Part shown: in pieces, positions 55,727 through 64,000 of the stretch
Layout of the letters: each line of letters starts with the position of its first letter
How positions within the stretch are numbered: the stretch's first letter is position 1
NCBI RefSeq assembly: GCF_000317535.1
Contig: NC_019757.1
Location: forward strand, 843,001-907,000
From: Cylindrospermum stagnale PCC 7417
GTDB taxonomy: Bacteria; Cyanobacteriota; Cyanobacteriia; Cyanobacteriales; Nostocaceae
DNA: 64,000 nt
Direction of reading: 5' to 3'
Notes under the pieces: model-generated
Seen by the model: the letters and a program-made list of their open reading frames with translations, nothing else
Database searches by the model: none
Told to the model about the DNA's origin: nothing
Program-made: the position numbers and the translations under genes

Positions 55727-58700
55727 TTAAAGACTTAGGTCCTTTGCAAATTCAGAAACCTGGCTGGTTGGATTTTGGACGAGCTTCTGGAGAATTTCCT
55801 GGTAATAGCTAAACAGAAACTCGATGGTTTCATTTGTAAATAGCTCTGTGCTGTACAAGACTTTAATTTCAATGGTTGGATTATTTACAGAAGGTGAAGA
55901 AACATAAATCTCTAAAGGAATTTCCTGATCCCACAAGTTGAGATCACGCTTAATTGATACAAAGTCTACATCTAAGCTCCAGTCATGCCAATTTTGTGGA
56001 GGTAGCATAGTCAGGGATGCGGAGATGTTAAGTGGTTGTTTGCTAGTAATAGCATCAATGACTGTTTCACAAGCAATCTCTTTATTGTTGATTGCTTCTG
56101 TGAGAGTTTCTTTGATCTCTTCTAAAAGAGTAATTCCTGTTTGCTCAGAGGAGAGATGCGATAGCGTTCGCGGAGCGTGTGCTTTGCACTCAGCGCTGCT
56201 GCGTTCGCCCTTGGCGTCTCCCTTTGGGAGAAGCGCAGATCGCAAAATTACGTCGTTGATGAAGCAACCGAGCATTTTTTCAGTTTCGACTGGACTACGA
56301 TTACCAACTGTTACCAGTACTAAAATTTCGTTTTTACCAGTGTACTTGAACAAAAGTATCTTCAGAGCAGTAAGGATAATGGTAAAGAGACTAACTCTTT
56401 GAGAACGGCTGAGAGCTTCGATTGATGCCACAAGATTGGCTGGCAGAATTACAGAATAAATAGATGCGCTTGCGCTGTGACTCATCTGTGGCTGATTGCT
56501 AGAAACCACATCAGATGCTAGTGAAGTATTAGTCAGTTTTTGCAGCCAATAAGCAAGTTGCTGTTCTATTACATTTTCATTAAAGTATTTCCGTTGCCAG
56601 AGGGTAAAATCTGCGTACTGAACAGGTAATTCGGGTAGGGGTGAAGGTAAACCATTGGCAAAAGCTTCATAGAGTATTCGTAACTCCTCCAACAACAGGC
56701 TAAATGACCACCCATCTGTAATAATATGGTGAATATTTATTATCAACCAATGCTCTTCTGGAGCTAATCGCAGCAAGGTTGTTTTGATCAGAGGGACTGA
56801 AGCTAGATCAAAATGGCGCTGATATTCCAGAGCAGCAAGTCTTTGTGCTTCAGATATTCGCTCTCTCTGAGGTAGGTTTTGTAAGTCTATGATCTCCAAC
56901 GGTATGGTCAGGGATGGGGTAATGATTTGTACGGGTTGACCTTCTACTACAGTAAAGGTAGTACGTAATATTTCATGACGGCGAATAATCTCATTGAAGC
57001 TAGACTCCAACACGCTTACAGAGAGGGAGCCAGTGAAACGTAAAACAGAAAAGCTATTGTAGGCAGAACTTTCAGGATCTGATTGTTGCAAACGCCATAT
57101 AGACTCTTGTGCAAAAGACAGTGGGATATATGTGTCTCGTAATTGAGGGACAAGAGGTTGTAAGGTGTCAAAGGTTATACCACTTTTACTTTGTTCCTGT
57201 ACCTCTAGCTGACGAGCAGTTATTACTTGACTAAGTGCAGCTATAGTGGGTGCTGCAAATAGAGAATGGAGAGGAATTGCTATGGACAAACTTTCTCGAA
57301 TGCGAGATATTACAGATGTTATCAGGAGAGAGTGTCCCCCCAGTTCAAAGAAGTTATCATAGATGCCTACCTTCTCCCGATGTAACACTGTACACCAGAT
57401 TTCGGCTAGTTGTTCTTCTAGCCAAGTACGGGGTGCAACAAAAGCAGCTTCTAGTTCTGAATTTGTTGTCTCTGGCTTTGGCAAAACCCGACGATCAACT
57501 TTACCATTAGGAGTCAGGGGTAAGGCTTTGAGCGTCACAAAAGCCGCTGGTATCATATATTCAGGCAGGTGTTCTTTCAGAAACTGACGCAATTTACTAC
57601 TGGTCAATGTTTCTGTTTCACTCACAATATAAGCCGTTAAATATTTATTTCCTGGATCGTCTTCCCGGACAATTACCACCGCTTGTTGAACTTGGGGATG
57701 TTGGCTCAATAGCGTTTCAATTTCTCCTAATTCAATCCGAAACCCGCGAATTTTAACTTGGTGATCAATGCGTCCCAGAAATTCAATATTTCCATCTGGT
57801 AAAAAGCGTGCCAAGTCTCCAGTTTTATAAAGTCGCTCATCTTCCACAAAAGGATTAGCAATAAATCGCTCAGATGTTAAGTCTTTTCGATTCAAATACC
57901 CCCTAGCTAAACCTACACCACCAAGGTATAGCTCTCCAGAAACACCAATGGGAACGGGTTGCAGATAGCGGTCGAGAATGTACACTTGGGTGTTGGCAAT
58001 GGGACGACCAATAGGCGGAAATTTACTTCCTAATCCTCCAGGTAAAATTTGACCAGAAGTTGTAACTACAGTATTTTCTGTGGGGCCGTAGTTATTAAAA
58101 AACTTAAATGGTAATGTATCTGATGGATAATGATTCAATCTATCTCCACCAGTTAAGATAATTCGCAAAGCTGTATTGTTTGACCATGCTAAAACACATA
58201 ATTTTTCTGCTAAGGGTGTAGGAATAAAACTAACAGTAATATTTTGTGATATTAACTGCTCTTGGAGGGTTTTTGGTGAAAGCAGAAACTCTGATTTAAT
58301 TAAATATATACTTGCCCCGACTACTAAATAAGGCCATAATTCCCAGACAGCAGCATCAAACGCTGTTCCTGCTAACTGTGTCGTTCGGTCTGATGATTTA
58401 ACTTCAAAATTCTTTAAGTGCCAAAACACTAGATTTAACAGTGCTGAATGTTGAATTAGCACAGCTTTCGGTTGTCCTGTAGAACCAGAAGTATAGATTA
58501 CATAAGCTAAATTTGCAGGTTGAACATTATTAATAGGATCATCCAAACTCTGACTTGTAATAGTTTCTATATCTTGATCCCAACAGATGATTTTGGTTTG
58601 TGCTTGCTCTAGCGTCGAGGATAAATGTGGCAGTAATGAAGAATGAGTCAAGATAACCGACATTTGTGAATCTGCCACCATATAATTGAGGCGTTCTGGC

Positions 58701-61700
58701 GGATAATTGGGATCTAGGGGAACATAAGCACCACTAGCTTTCAAAATGCCCAAAAATCCCACTATCATTTCAAAAGAGCGTTCTAAAAAAACACCCACTA
58801 AAGTTTCTTTTTCTACGCCTAGAGACTGCAAATAATGGGCTAGTTGGTTAGCTTGTAGATTTAATTGTCGGTAGGTTAATTGCTGATTCTCAAACACTAA
58901 TGCCACTGCATCAGGTGTTTTTTCTGCTTGTTCTGTTACTAATTCATGAACACATTTATTTTGTGGGTAATCAGTTTGTGTATTATTCCATTCCACCAGT
59001 AACTGATGTTGTTCTGCTGCTGTTAGGAGTGGTAATTGTCCGACTCGCTCATCTGGATTAGTAACAATAGCCTCTACCAAAGTTTGAAAATGCTTTACCA
59101 TCCGGGCAATAGTCTCAGCATCAAACAAGTTAGCATTATATTCAAATGCTCCCCTGAGTTCTGAGTCTATTTCTTGCATTGACAGGGTTAAATCAAAAGT
59201 TGCTCCTGCTGTTGGTCTGTCTAATTCGATCTGCGTTACAGTCAAACCTGGCAGTTTTGGTTTTTCGACTGGGGAATTTTGCAATACAAACATCACCTGG
59301 AATAGCGGACTATGGCTGAGGTGACGTTGTGGTTGGAGAACTTCAACTAATTGATCAAAAGGTACATCTTGGTGAGCGTAAGCATTGAGCGCAACCTGTC
59401 GTACCTGCGCTAGTAGTTCTCTAAATGTGGGGTTGTTCTCTAAGCGGGTGCGTAAAACCAGAGTGTTGACAAAAAAACCAATTAATGGCTCAAGGGCTGG
59501 ACGGTTGCGGTTAGTAATGGGAGAGCCGATGACAATATCTTCCTGACCAGTGTAGCGATAAAGCAACGTCGCAAAAGCCGCTTGGAGAGTCATAAATAGG
59601 GAAGTACCTGACTTCTGACTGAGGGTTTTCAGTTTGTTTGTCAGGTCATCACCCAACTTAAACCTCTGGATACTACCTCGAAATGTCTGCATAGCAGAAC
59701 GCGGTCGGTCGGTTGTTAATTCTATTACAGGTGGAGCATCTGCTAACTGTTGTTTCCAGTAGTTTAGCTGGGTGGTGATAATATTGTTTTGCTGCAATTG
59801 ACGTTGCCAGTAAGCGTAATCTGCATACTGAATCTGCAAATCTGGTAAGGGAGAAACTCCATAGAAACCAGACAATTCTTTGAGAAAAATTCCTACTGAC
59901 CAAGCATCAGATATAATATGGTGCATTGTCACCAGCAACACATGGGAATCTGACTCTAGGCAAATTATTTTAACTCTTAATAAAGGTGCTGTGCTTAAAT
60001 CAAAAGGTTGTGTATATTCTGCGGTAATTAATCTTTGTAATTCAGTCAGTTGCTCAACTTCTGGTAATTCTTGTAAGTCCACTAATGGTAAAGTAAATGG
60101 TACAGTTGCAGCAATAAATTGCACTGGTTTTTCATCTACAATGCCAAAGGAAGTACGCAGGGTTTCATGGCGTTGAATAATTGACTCTATAGCTTGTTGG
60201 AGTGCTGTTAAATTCAGCCGACCAACTAAACGCAACGCTCTAGCAATATTGTAGGCAGCATTTGCCCCTTCCATTTGATCCAGAAACCAAAATCGCTGCT
60301 GAATCAAAGATAATTGTAATTCAACAGAACGGTCAATTGACTCTAATATTGGTAAGGTTTGATTTTGCTGGTTGTGATCATAGGAATCTTCAATATGTTC
60401 GCTTAAAATGGCTACAGTAAGCGATTCAAAGAAAACGCTGACCGATAATTCCACAGATAAGGCTTCGCGCAATCTAGATATAACTAAACTGGCAAGCAGC
60501 GAATGCCCTCCCAATTCTAAAAAATTGTCATAAATGCCTACTTTTTCTAATCCTAAAACTTCCGCCCAAATGTTAGCTATAACTTGTTCTTTTGGGGTAC
60601 GGGGTGCAACAAAGTTACGAATATCAGCAGATATATTTGGTGCAGGTAAACTGTTGCGGTCTAATTTGCCGTTGGGTAATACTGGCAGTTTCTCCATCAG
60701 CACAAAGGCATTAGGAACCATATAATCTGGTAGTTTCTGCTCTAAAAAACTGCGAATTTCTCCCCAATTAGAGGTTTGATTATTAGCTACAATATAGGCT
60801 GTTAGTCGCTGGTCTCCTGGGATATCTTCTCTAAGGGTGACGACACCTTCCCGGACATGGGGATGAAGTTTCAATACAGATTCGATTTCTTCTAGTTCAA
60901 CTCGCATCCCTCGGATATTTACCTGAAAGTCGATCCGACCAAGAATTTCTAAACTACCGTTGCTGGAGTAGCGAGCGACATCACCAGTTTTGAAAAGTCG
61001 CTGTTGTGGCTCAAAAGGATTATCAATAAATTTTTCAGCATTCGCTTGAGTCCGGTTTAGATAGCCACGAGCTAAGGTAGAACCTGCAATATGTAGTTCC
61101 CCAGACTCACCAATTTTTACTGGCTCAAGTTGGGAGTTGAGTACGTAAACCTGCTGAATCTTTTCCAGAGGATTACCAACTGGTACATATCCCTCTTCAA
61201 GGTTGCAGTCATCTGGAATGGGATAAAAACCATTTCCAATACTTTCTGTTTGACCTAAGATATTAAAAAACCGGGGTGGTGTTTGAAACAGGTTGCGTAA
61301 CTTTTTAATTAGTTGATAGGGTAGTAATTCGCCACCAAATATTATTAATCTTAATTTTGATTCACTCAGTGCTCTTGTATATTTTTGCTCTAAACTTTCT
61401 AAAGCCATCAGTCCATAACGCCACACGGAAGGTACACCATCAGAGATAGTGACACCCTGTGTTTGGATTAATTCAAATAGACTGAGGGGAGTTTTAGTTT
61501 GTTCGCGAGTAGCAATGATACTTGTAGCACCTTGGGATAAAGGCAAGAATAATTGTCTGACTGAGGCAGTAAATGAGAAAGATGCTGTGTGGAGATAAAT
61601 ATCGTTGCTATTGACTAGGATTATTTTAGCGATCGCCTTAATATAACTACAAATACTCGCATGAGGCATTTGTACTCCTTTTGGCTTGCCAGTAGAGCCA

Positions 61701-62176
61701 GAAGTATATATTAAGTAAGCGAGGTTTTCTGGTGTTGCATCACACACAGGATTCTGTTGGCTGTGTTGCTCAATTTTCTGCCAGTCTGCATCAAGAAGAA
61801 TCACTGAAGCGGTAGTAACAGGTAGTATCTCTATCCATTCTGTTTTAGTTAAAAGCACTTTTAAGTTAGTATCCTCTAACATAAATGCCAGACGTTCTTG
61901 GGGATAAGCAGGGTCTAAAGGAACATAAGCTCCACCCGCTTTGAGGATACCGAGAATTCCGATAATTACTTCAATAGAACGCTCTACGCATAGACCCACT
62001 AATACTTCTGAACCTACCCCCATCCCTTGCAAGTAATGTGCCAGTTGATTAGCTTTTGCATTCAATTCTCTGTAGGTCAATTGCTGATTTTCAAATACAA
62101 CTGCTACTGCATCAGGTGTTTTTTCTACCTGCTCTGCAAACACTTGATGAATACACTTATTTTGAGAATATTTCAT
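55727..62176 (-). CDS. Two-module nonribosomal peptide synthetase, A-PCP-C-A-PCP-C
   Basis: This 2149-residue synthetase starts directly with an adenylation domain (A1, about 1-500). PCP1 (Ser near 557), C1 (about 610-1040, HHIISDAW), A2 (about 1085-1580), PCP2 (Ser near 1614) and a terminal C2 (about 1680-2130, HHIITDG) follow. A2 gives the specificity code DAWFLGNVVK, known for leucine. A1 lacks the Asp that binds the alpha-amino group (FSFTASVRQLF in place of FD), so it probably loads a substrate without a normal alpha-amino group. There is no thioesterase. An in-frame repeat insertion lies in C2 near 1979-2007. Confidence 0.92.
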   Translation of the reverse strand: MKYSQNKCIHQVFAEQVEKTPDAVAVVFENQQLTYRELNAKANQLAHYLQGMGVGSEVLVGLCVERSIEVIIGILGILKAGGAYVPLDPAYPQERLAFMLEDTNLKVLLTKTEWIEILPVTTASVILLDADWQKIEQHSQQNPVCDATPENLAYLIYTSGSTGKPKGVQMPHASICSYIKAIAKIILVNSNDIYLHTASFSFTASVRQLFLPLSQGATSIIATREQTKTPLSLFELIQTQGVTISDGVPSVWRYGLMALESLEQKYTRALSESKLRLIIFGGELLPYQLIKKLRNLFQTPPRFFNILGQTESIGNGFYPIPDDCNLEEGYVPVGNPLEKIQQVYVLNSQLEPVKIGESGELHIAGSTLARGYLNRTQANAEKFIDNPFEPQQRLFKTGDVARYSSNGSLEILGRIDFQVNIRGMRVELEEIESVLKLHPHVREGVVTLREDIPGDQRLTAYIVANNQTSNWGEIRSFLEQKLPDYMVPNAFVLMEKLPVLPNGKLDRNSLPAPNISADIRNFVAPRTPKEQVIANIWAEVLGLEKVGIYDNFLELGGHSLLASLVISRLREALSVELSVSVFFESLTVAILSEHIEDSYDHNQQNQTLPILESIDRSVELQLSLIQQRFWFLDQMEGANAAYNIARALRLVGRLNLTALQQAIESIIQRHETLRTSFGIVDEKPVQFIAATVPFTLPLVDLQELPEVEQLTELQRLITAEYTQPFDLSTAPLLRVKIICLESDSHVLLVTMHHIISDAWSVGIFLKELSGFYGVSPLPDLQIQYADYAYWQRQLQQNNIITTQLNYWKQQLADAPPVIELTTDRPRSAMQTFRGSIQRFKLGDDLTNKLKTLSQKSGTSLFMTLQAAFATLLYRYTGQEDIVIGSPITNRNRPALEPLIGFFVNTLVLRTRLENNPTFRELLAQVRQVALNAYAHQDVPFDQLVEVLQPQRHLSHSPLFQVMFVLQNSPVEKPKLPGLTVTQIELDRPTAGATFDLTLSMQEIDSELRGAFEYNANLFDAETIARMVKHFQTLVEAIVTNPDERVGQLPLLTAAEQHQLLVEWNNTQTDYPQNKCVHELVTEQAEKTPDAVALVFENQQLTYRQLNLQANQLAHYLQSLGVEKETLVGVFLERSFEMIVGFLGILKASGAYVPLDPNYPPERLNYMVADSQMSVILTHSSLLPHLSSTLEQAQTKIICWDQDIETITSQSLDDPINNVQPANLAYVIYTSGSTGQPKAVLIQHSALLNLVFWHLKNFEVKSSDRTTQLAGTAFDAAVWELWPYLVVGASIYLIKSEFLLSPKTLQEQLISQNITVSFIPTPLAEKLCVLAWSNNTALRIILTGGDRLNHYPSDTLPFKFFNNYGPTENTVVTTSGQILPGGLGSKFPPIGRPIANTQVYILDRYLQPVPIGVSGELYLGGVGLARGYLNRKDLTSERFIANPFVEDERLYKTGDLARFLPDGNIEFLGRIDHQVKIRGFRIELGEIETLLSQHPQVQQAVVIVREDDPGNKYLTAYIVSETETLTSSKLRQFLKEHLPEYMIPAAFVTLKALPLTPNGKVDRRVLPKPETTNSELEAAFVAPRTWLEEQLAEIWCTVLHREKVGIYDNFFELGGHSLLITSVISRIRESLSIAIPLHSLFAAPTIAALSQVITARQLEVQEQSKSGITFDTLQPLVPQLRDTYIPLSFAQESIWRLQQSDPESSAYNSFSVLRFTGSLSVSVLESSFNEIIRRHEILRTTFTVVEGQPVQIITPSLTIPLEIIDLQNLPQRERISEAQRLAALEYQRHFDLASVPLIKTTLLRLAPEEHWLIINIHHIITDGWSFSLLLEELRILYEAFANGLPSPLPELPVQYADFTLWQRKYFNENVIEQQLAYWLQKLTNTSLASDVVSSNQPQMSHSASASIYSVILPANLVASIEALSRSQRVSLFTIILTALKILLFKYTGKNEILVLVTVGNRSPVETEKMLGCFINDVILRSALLPKGDAKGERSSAECKAHAPRTLSHLSSEQTGITLLEEIKETLTEAINNKEIACETVIDAITSKQPLNISASLTMLPPQNWHDWSLDVDFVSIKRDLNLWDQEIPLEIYVSSPSVNNPTIEIKVLYSTELFTNETIEFLFSYYQEILQKLVQNPTSQVSEFAKDLSL
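56155..56240. repeat. Repeat inserted in frame within the NRPS C2 domain
   Basis: This G+C-rich palindromic stretch (GCGTTCGCGGAGCGTG, GCGTTCGCCCTTGGCGTC and CCTTTGGGAGAAGCG in sequence) encodes about 28 residues (LLPKGDAKGE...APRTLSHL) between FINDVILR and SSEQTGITL. It is typical of dispersed repeats of Nostoc-type genomes and foreign to the C-domain family. Confidence 0.75.
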
Positions 62177-62502
62177 TGCTGTTGCTACATCTGAATTTTA
62201 TAGCTGAATTGTTTTAACCGGATTTTGCACTACTTTTTGCTGACAAAATACTACTAATAGGTGGCTGATGGGGCGACGAATTACCCTGAAAGGCTTATGT
62301 ATTAAACTGTGTAGAAATTTATGGCAAAATAGGGATGGACGATGTTCTTCTATTTTCTTCCGCCCTCTAGCAAGATAATTATTTACACAAGTTACACCAC
62401 TTTTTAATTATCTGATTCCTTTACGAATAGTGCATTGATTCTCTCCCAAATCTTCTTCCACAAGTCTCTTTCCTCCCAGACCCCTTTACTGTATTCATGG
62501 CT
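62177..62502. other. Gap upstream of the NRPS with a repeat copy
   Basis: These 326 bases have no gene. They contain the 62264-62324 copy of the element also found at 44867-44927. No condensation-domain sequence is visible upstream of the NRPS start, so the missing N-terminal part is not simply frame-shifted. The NRPS promoter may lie here. Confidence 0.5.
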
Positions 62503-63033
62503 TCATCTTTGAATGTGTTCAAGATTTTCTAAAGACCATCTTTCATAATAAGCAGTAGATTTCAAAATATCTGCATATAAATTCACTTTTTCTATCTCTT
62601 GGAGTGTAAAATTTATAAATGGATCTCGTCTTGTGTAAACACCATCTATATTAAAATTATCAAGCGGATGACCACTGAAAGCAATTAATCCCAGAGGAGC
62701 TATAAAATCATTTAAATCTTGAGTGAAATCTTTCATTTCATCTAATGAAAAAGCCAATTTATTTGGATGGATAACCATCATTACCTCGTAATAATTATCT
62801 TGTTTAAATTCAGTGATTAAATCCAAAACTTTTGGATCGAAACTAAATTCTTTAGTATAATAAAAGGTCTCAACTTTCAACAAAATTTTACCTTCACGAC
62901 GAAATTTGCTTACAAAGGGACAGATAGGCATATTACCAAAAACAGAATTTGGCTGTTCTATAAATTGTTGAATATGCTCTACCATTGTTAAAACAACTTC
63001 ATTTTTATGATTATTGGGCTGATGTTCGCTCAT
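62503..63033 (-). CDS. Small unknown protein of the NRPS cluster
   Basis: This 176-residue soluble protein has no signal peptide. The segment MPICPFVSKFRREGKI (about 35-50), with a Cys-Pro-Phe motif, and a central hydrophobic-strand pattern are the main features. I do not recognise a named family. It lies between the fatty acid hydroxylase family gene (71-base gap) and the NRPS on the same strand, so a tailoring or precursor-making role is possible. Confidence 0.65.
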   Translation of the reverse strand: MSEHQPNNHKNEVVLTMVEHIQQFIEQPNSVFGNMPICPFVSKFRREGKILLKVETFYYTKEFSFDPKVLDLITEFKQDNYYEVMMVIHPNKLAFSLDEMKDFTQDLNDFIAPLGLIAFSGHPLDNFNIDGVYTRRDPFINFTLQEIEKVNLYADILKSTAYYERWSLENLEHIQR

Positions 63034-63104
63034 AAATTGTAAAATTTTTCAGAGGTGAATGCCAGATGGGAAAATATCAACAGTGAATTAAATATGGATT
63101 TAAA

Positions 63105-64000
63105 TCAGACTGAGTTTTTGCTGATTCTCTGTCTAATTGCTCTCAAAGGCTGTAAAAACATATTGGTGACACTATTAAACAAATTTGATTCTCCATTTGA
63201 TAAACCAAAGCTCAGTTTTTCATAGTTGCTTGGCACGTATAAACTGCCAAACATCCAGTCCCAGAATGCGAAAATATAACCAAAGTTTTTATCATAATGT
63301 TTGGGGTCTACACTATGATGAATTTGGTGTTGTGCTGGACTGATGAAAATATGGCTGATCCACTGAGGATAAGCTAACCAGATATGAGAATGACGCAAGT
63401 TATACCCTGCTAAATAAAAGATAAAAATCTCAAAGCTGACTCCATAAATTAATAGCCCTTTCATCCCATTTCCAAACAAGTAAATCCAGATACCCGCTCC
63501 GAAATTAGTGATTGTAACAATCGTTATTGTGCCTAAAAACATCTCAAATGGATGAATGCGATATACCGTCAATGGTGTGATGACTTCGGCTGAATGATGT
63601 ACTTTATGAAATTCCCACAAAATAGGAATTTTATGAGCCAGAGAATGGTAGAAAAAATTAGCAAAATCACCTAATAATGCTATAAAAAGGCTGAATACGA
63701 TCTGCTGCCATAATTGGGGAATAGTGACTATAGAGGGTGTAGTAATGCCTGTAATTTGTATTAAACCTTGGCAAGTGATATCGGCAATTTTTGCTAAAAA
63801 TAGTGTTGTTGGCACTACGAAAAATATCTCGAACAAGGAAATTAAAAAGAAATATTTGTATAGAGCAATAGATGAAGGATGTAAATAAACTTCTTTAGGT
63901 AAAAGGTATTCTAGAAAACTTTTCTCTTTGCCCCGATTGGCTAGACCAACTATATATAGTATTGTCGCCAGTAAAATAGTTGAAAGCAGATATAACCAAT
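63105..64000 (-). CDS. Fatty acid hydroxylase / sterol desaturase family protein, 5' end outside the window
   Basis: The frame is open from 63105 to the window edge (about 298 residues visible), so the TTG at 63836 is not the true start. It is an integral membrane di-iron enzyme family member with several helices. Histidine clusters are visible as HSLAHKIPILWEFHKVHHS and, further on, HQIHHSVDPKHYDKNFG. Such enzymes hydroxylate or desaturate lipids. In this cluster it may modify a fatty acyl or other lipid part of the peptide, which would fit the unusual A1 domain. It heads the visible minus-strand cluster. Confidence 0.85.
   Translation of the reverse strand, partial: WLYLLSTILLATILYIVGLANRGKEKSFLEYLLPKEVYLHPSSIALYKYFFLISLFEIFFVVPTTLFLAKIADITCQGLIQITGITTPSIVTIPQLWQQIVFSLFIALLGDFANFFYHSLAHKIPILWEFHKVHHSAEVITPLTVYRIHPFEMFLGTITIVTITNFGAGIWIYLFGNGMKGLLIYGVSFEIFIFYLAGYNLRHSHIWLAYPQWISHIFISPAQHQIHHSVDPKHYDKNFGYIFAFWDWMFGSLYVPSNYEKLSFGLSNGESNLFNSVTNMFLQPLRAIRQRISKNSV

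Noticed and set aside
1-64000. tRNA and rRNA genes
   Set aside because: I looked through the gaps for cloverleaf-like sequence and rRNA motifs and saw none that I could support.

Overview
The window is chromosomal DNA of a filamentous, probably heterocystous, cyanobacterium of the Nostoc/Anabaena type. The evidence is a complete phycoerythrocyanin plus phycocyanin rod gene cluster in the Nostocales order (pecBACEF-cpcBACDEF-cpcG...), many HIP1 octamers (GCGATCGC), heptanucleotide STRR repeats between genes, and cyanobacterial families such as Uma2, DUF928, DUF1822, CHASE2 and CHAT.

Layout. 1-3.5 kb: a gene cut by the window edge, a membrane-anchored unknown, a Uma2 nuclease-fold protein and an RluA-type pseudouridine synthase. 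4.2-15.3 kb: the light-harvesting cluster. Hairpins follow pecBA and cpcBA, where partial termination would give more biliprotein than linker, and a strong terminator follows the last cpcG. 15.5-33.6 kb: an accessory region with three proteins carrying a His/Cys dyad of caspase type (TPR-CHAT, a DUF6345-like protein, CHAT-CHASE2), a sigma factor-DUF1822-CHAT/CHASE2 operon, small unknown genes, a haemagglutinin-like exoprotein, a large OmpR-type multi-receiver regulator and a DUF928 protein. 34-39 kb: a three-gene two-component block. 39.3-44.9 kb: a secreted-type PPC protein, a PpiC-like isomerase and a type I secretion ABC transporter whose ATPase domain is fused in frame to the C-terminal half of its HlyD adaptor, with Walker B missing. 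45-54 kb: an HD phosphohydrolase, acyltransferase 3, acetolactate synthase with a zinc-ribbon tail, an MFS protein, a hydrolase-like protein and a ferrochelatase-family protein ending in eight histidines. 54-64 kb: a minus-strand biosynthetic cluster (fatty acid hydroxylase family protein running off the window, small unknown, two-module NRPS, MFS exporter).

The most interesting signal is a six-copy promoter module of fixed geometry, TTCCC-N6-TTCCC-N10-TAATCT. It lies before the two small unknown genes (26.0 and 26.8 kb), the PPC gene (39.3 kb), the transporter (41.5 kb), more weakly the DUF6345-like gene (18.6 kb), and once in the minus orientation near 45.2 kb. The 11-bp direct-repeat period ending 10 bp before a -10 box is the classic layout for OmpR/PhoB-family activators, and such a regulator and a special sigma factor both lie among the targets. 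I infer a local regulon joining the CHAT/sigma neighbourhood to a secretion system.

All assignments come from reading the sequence; no database search was run.
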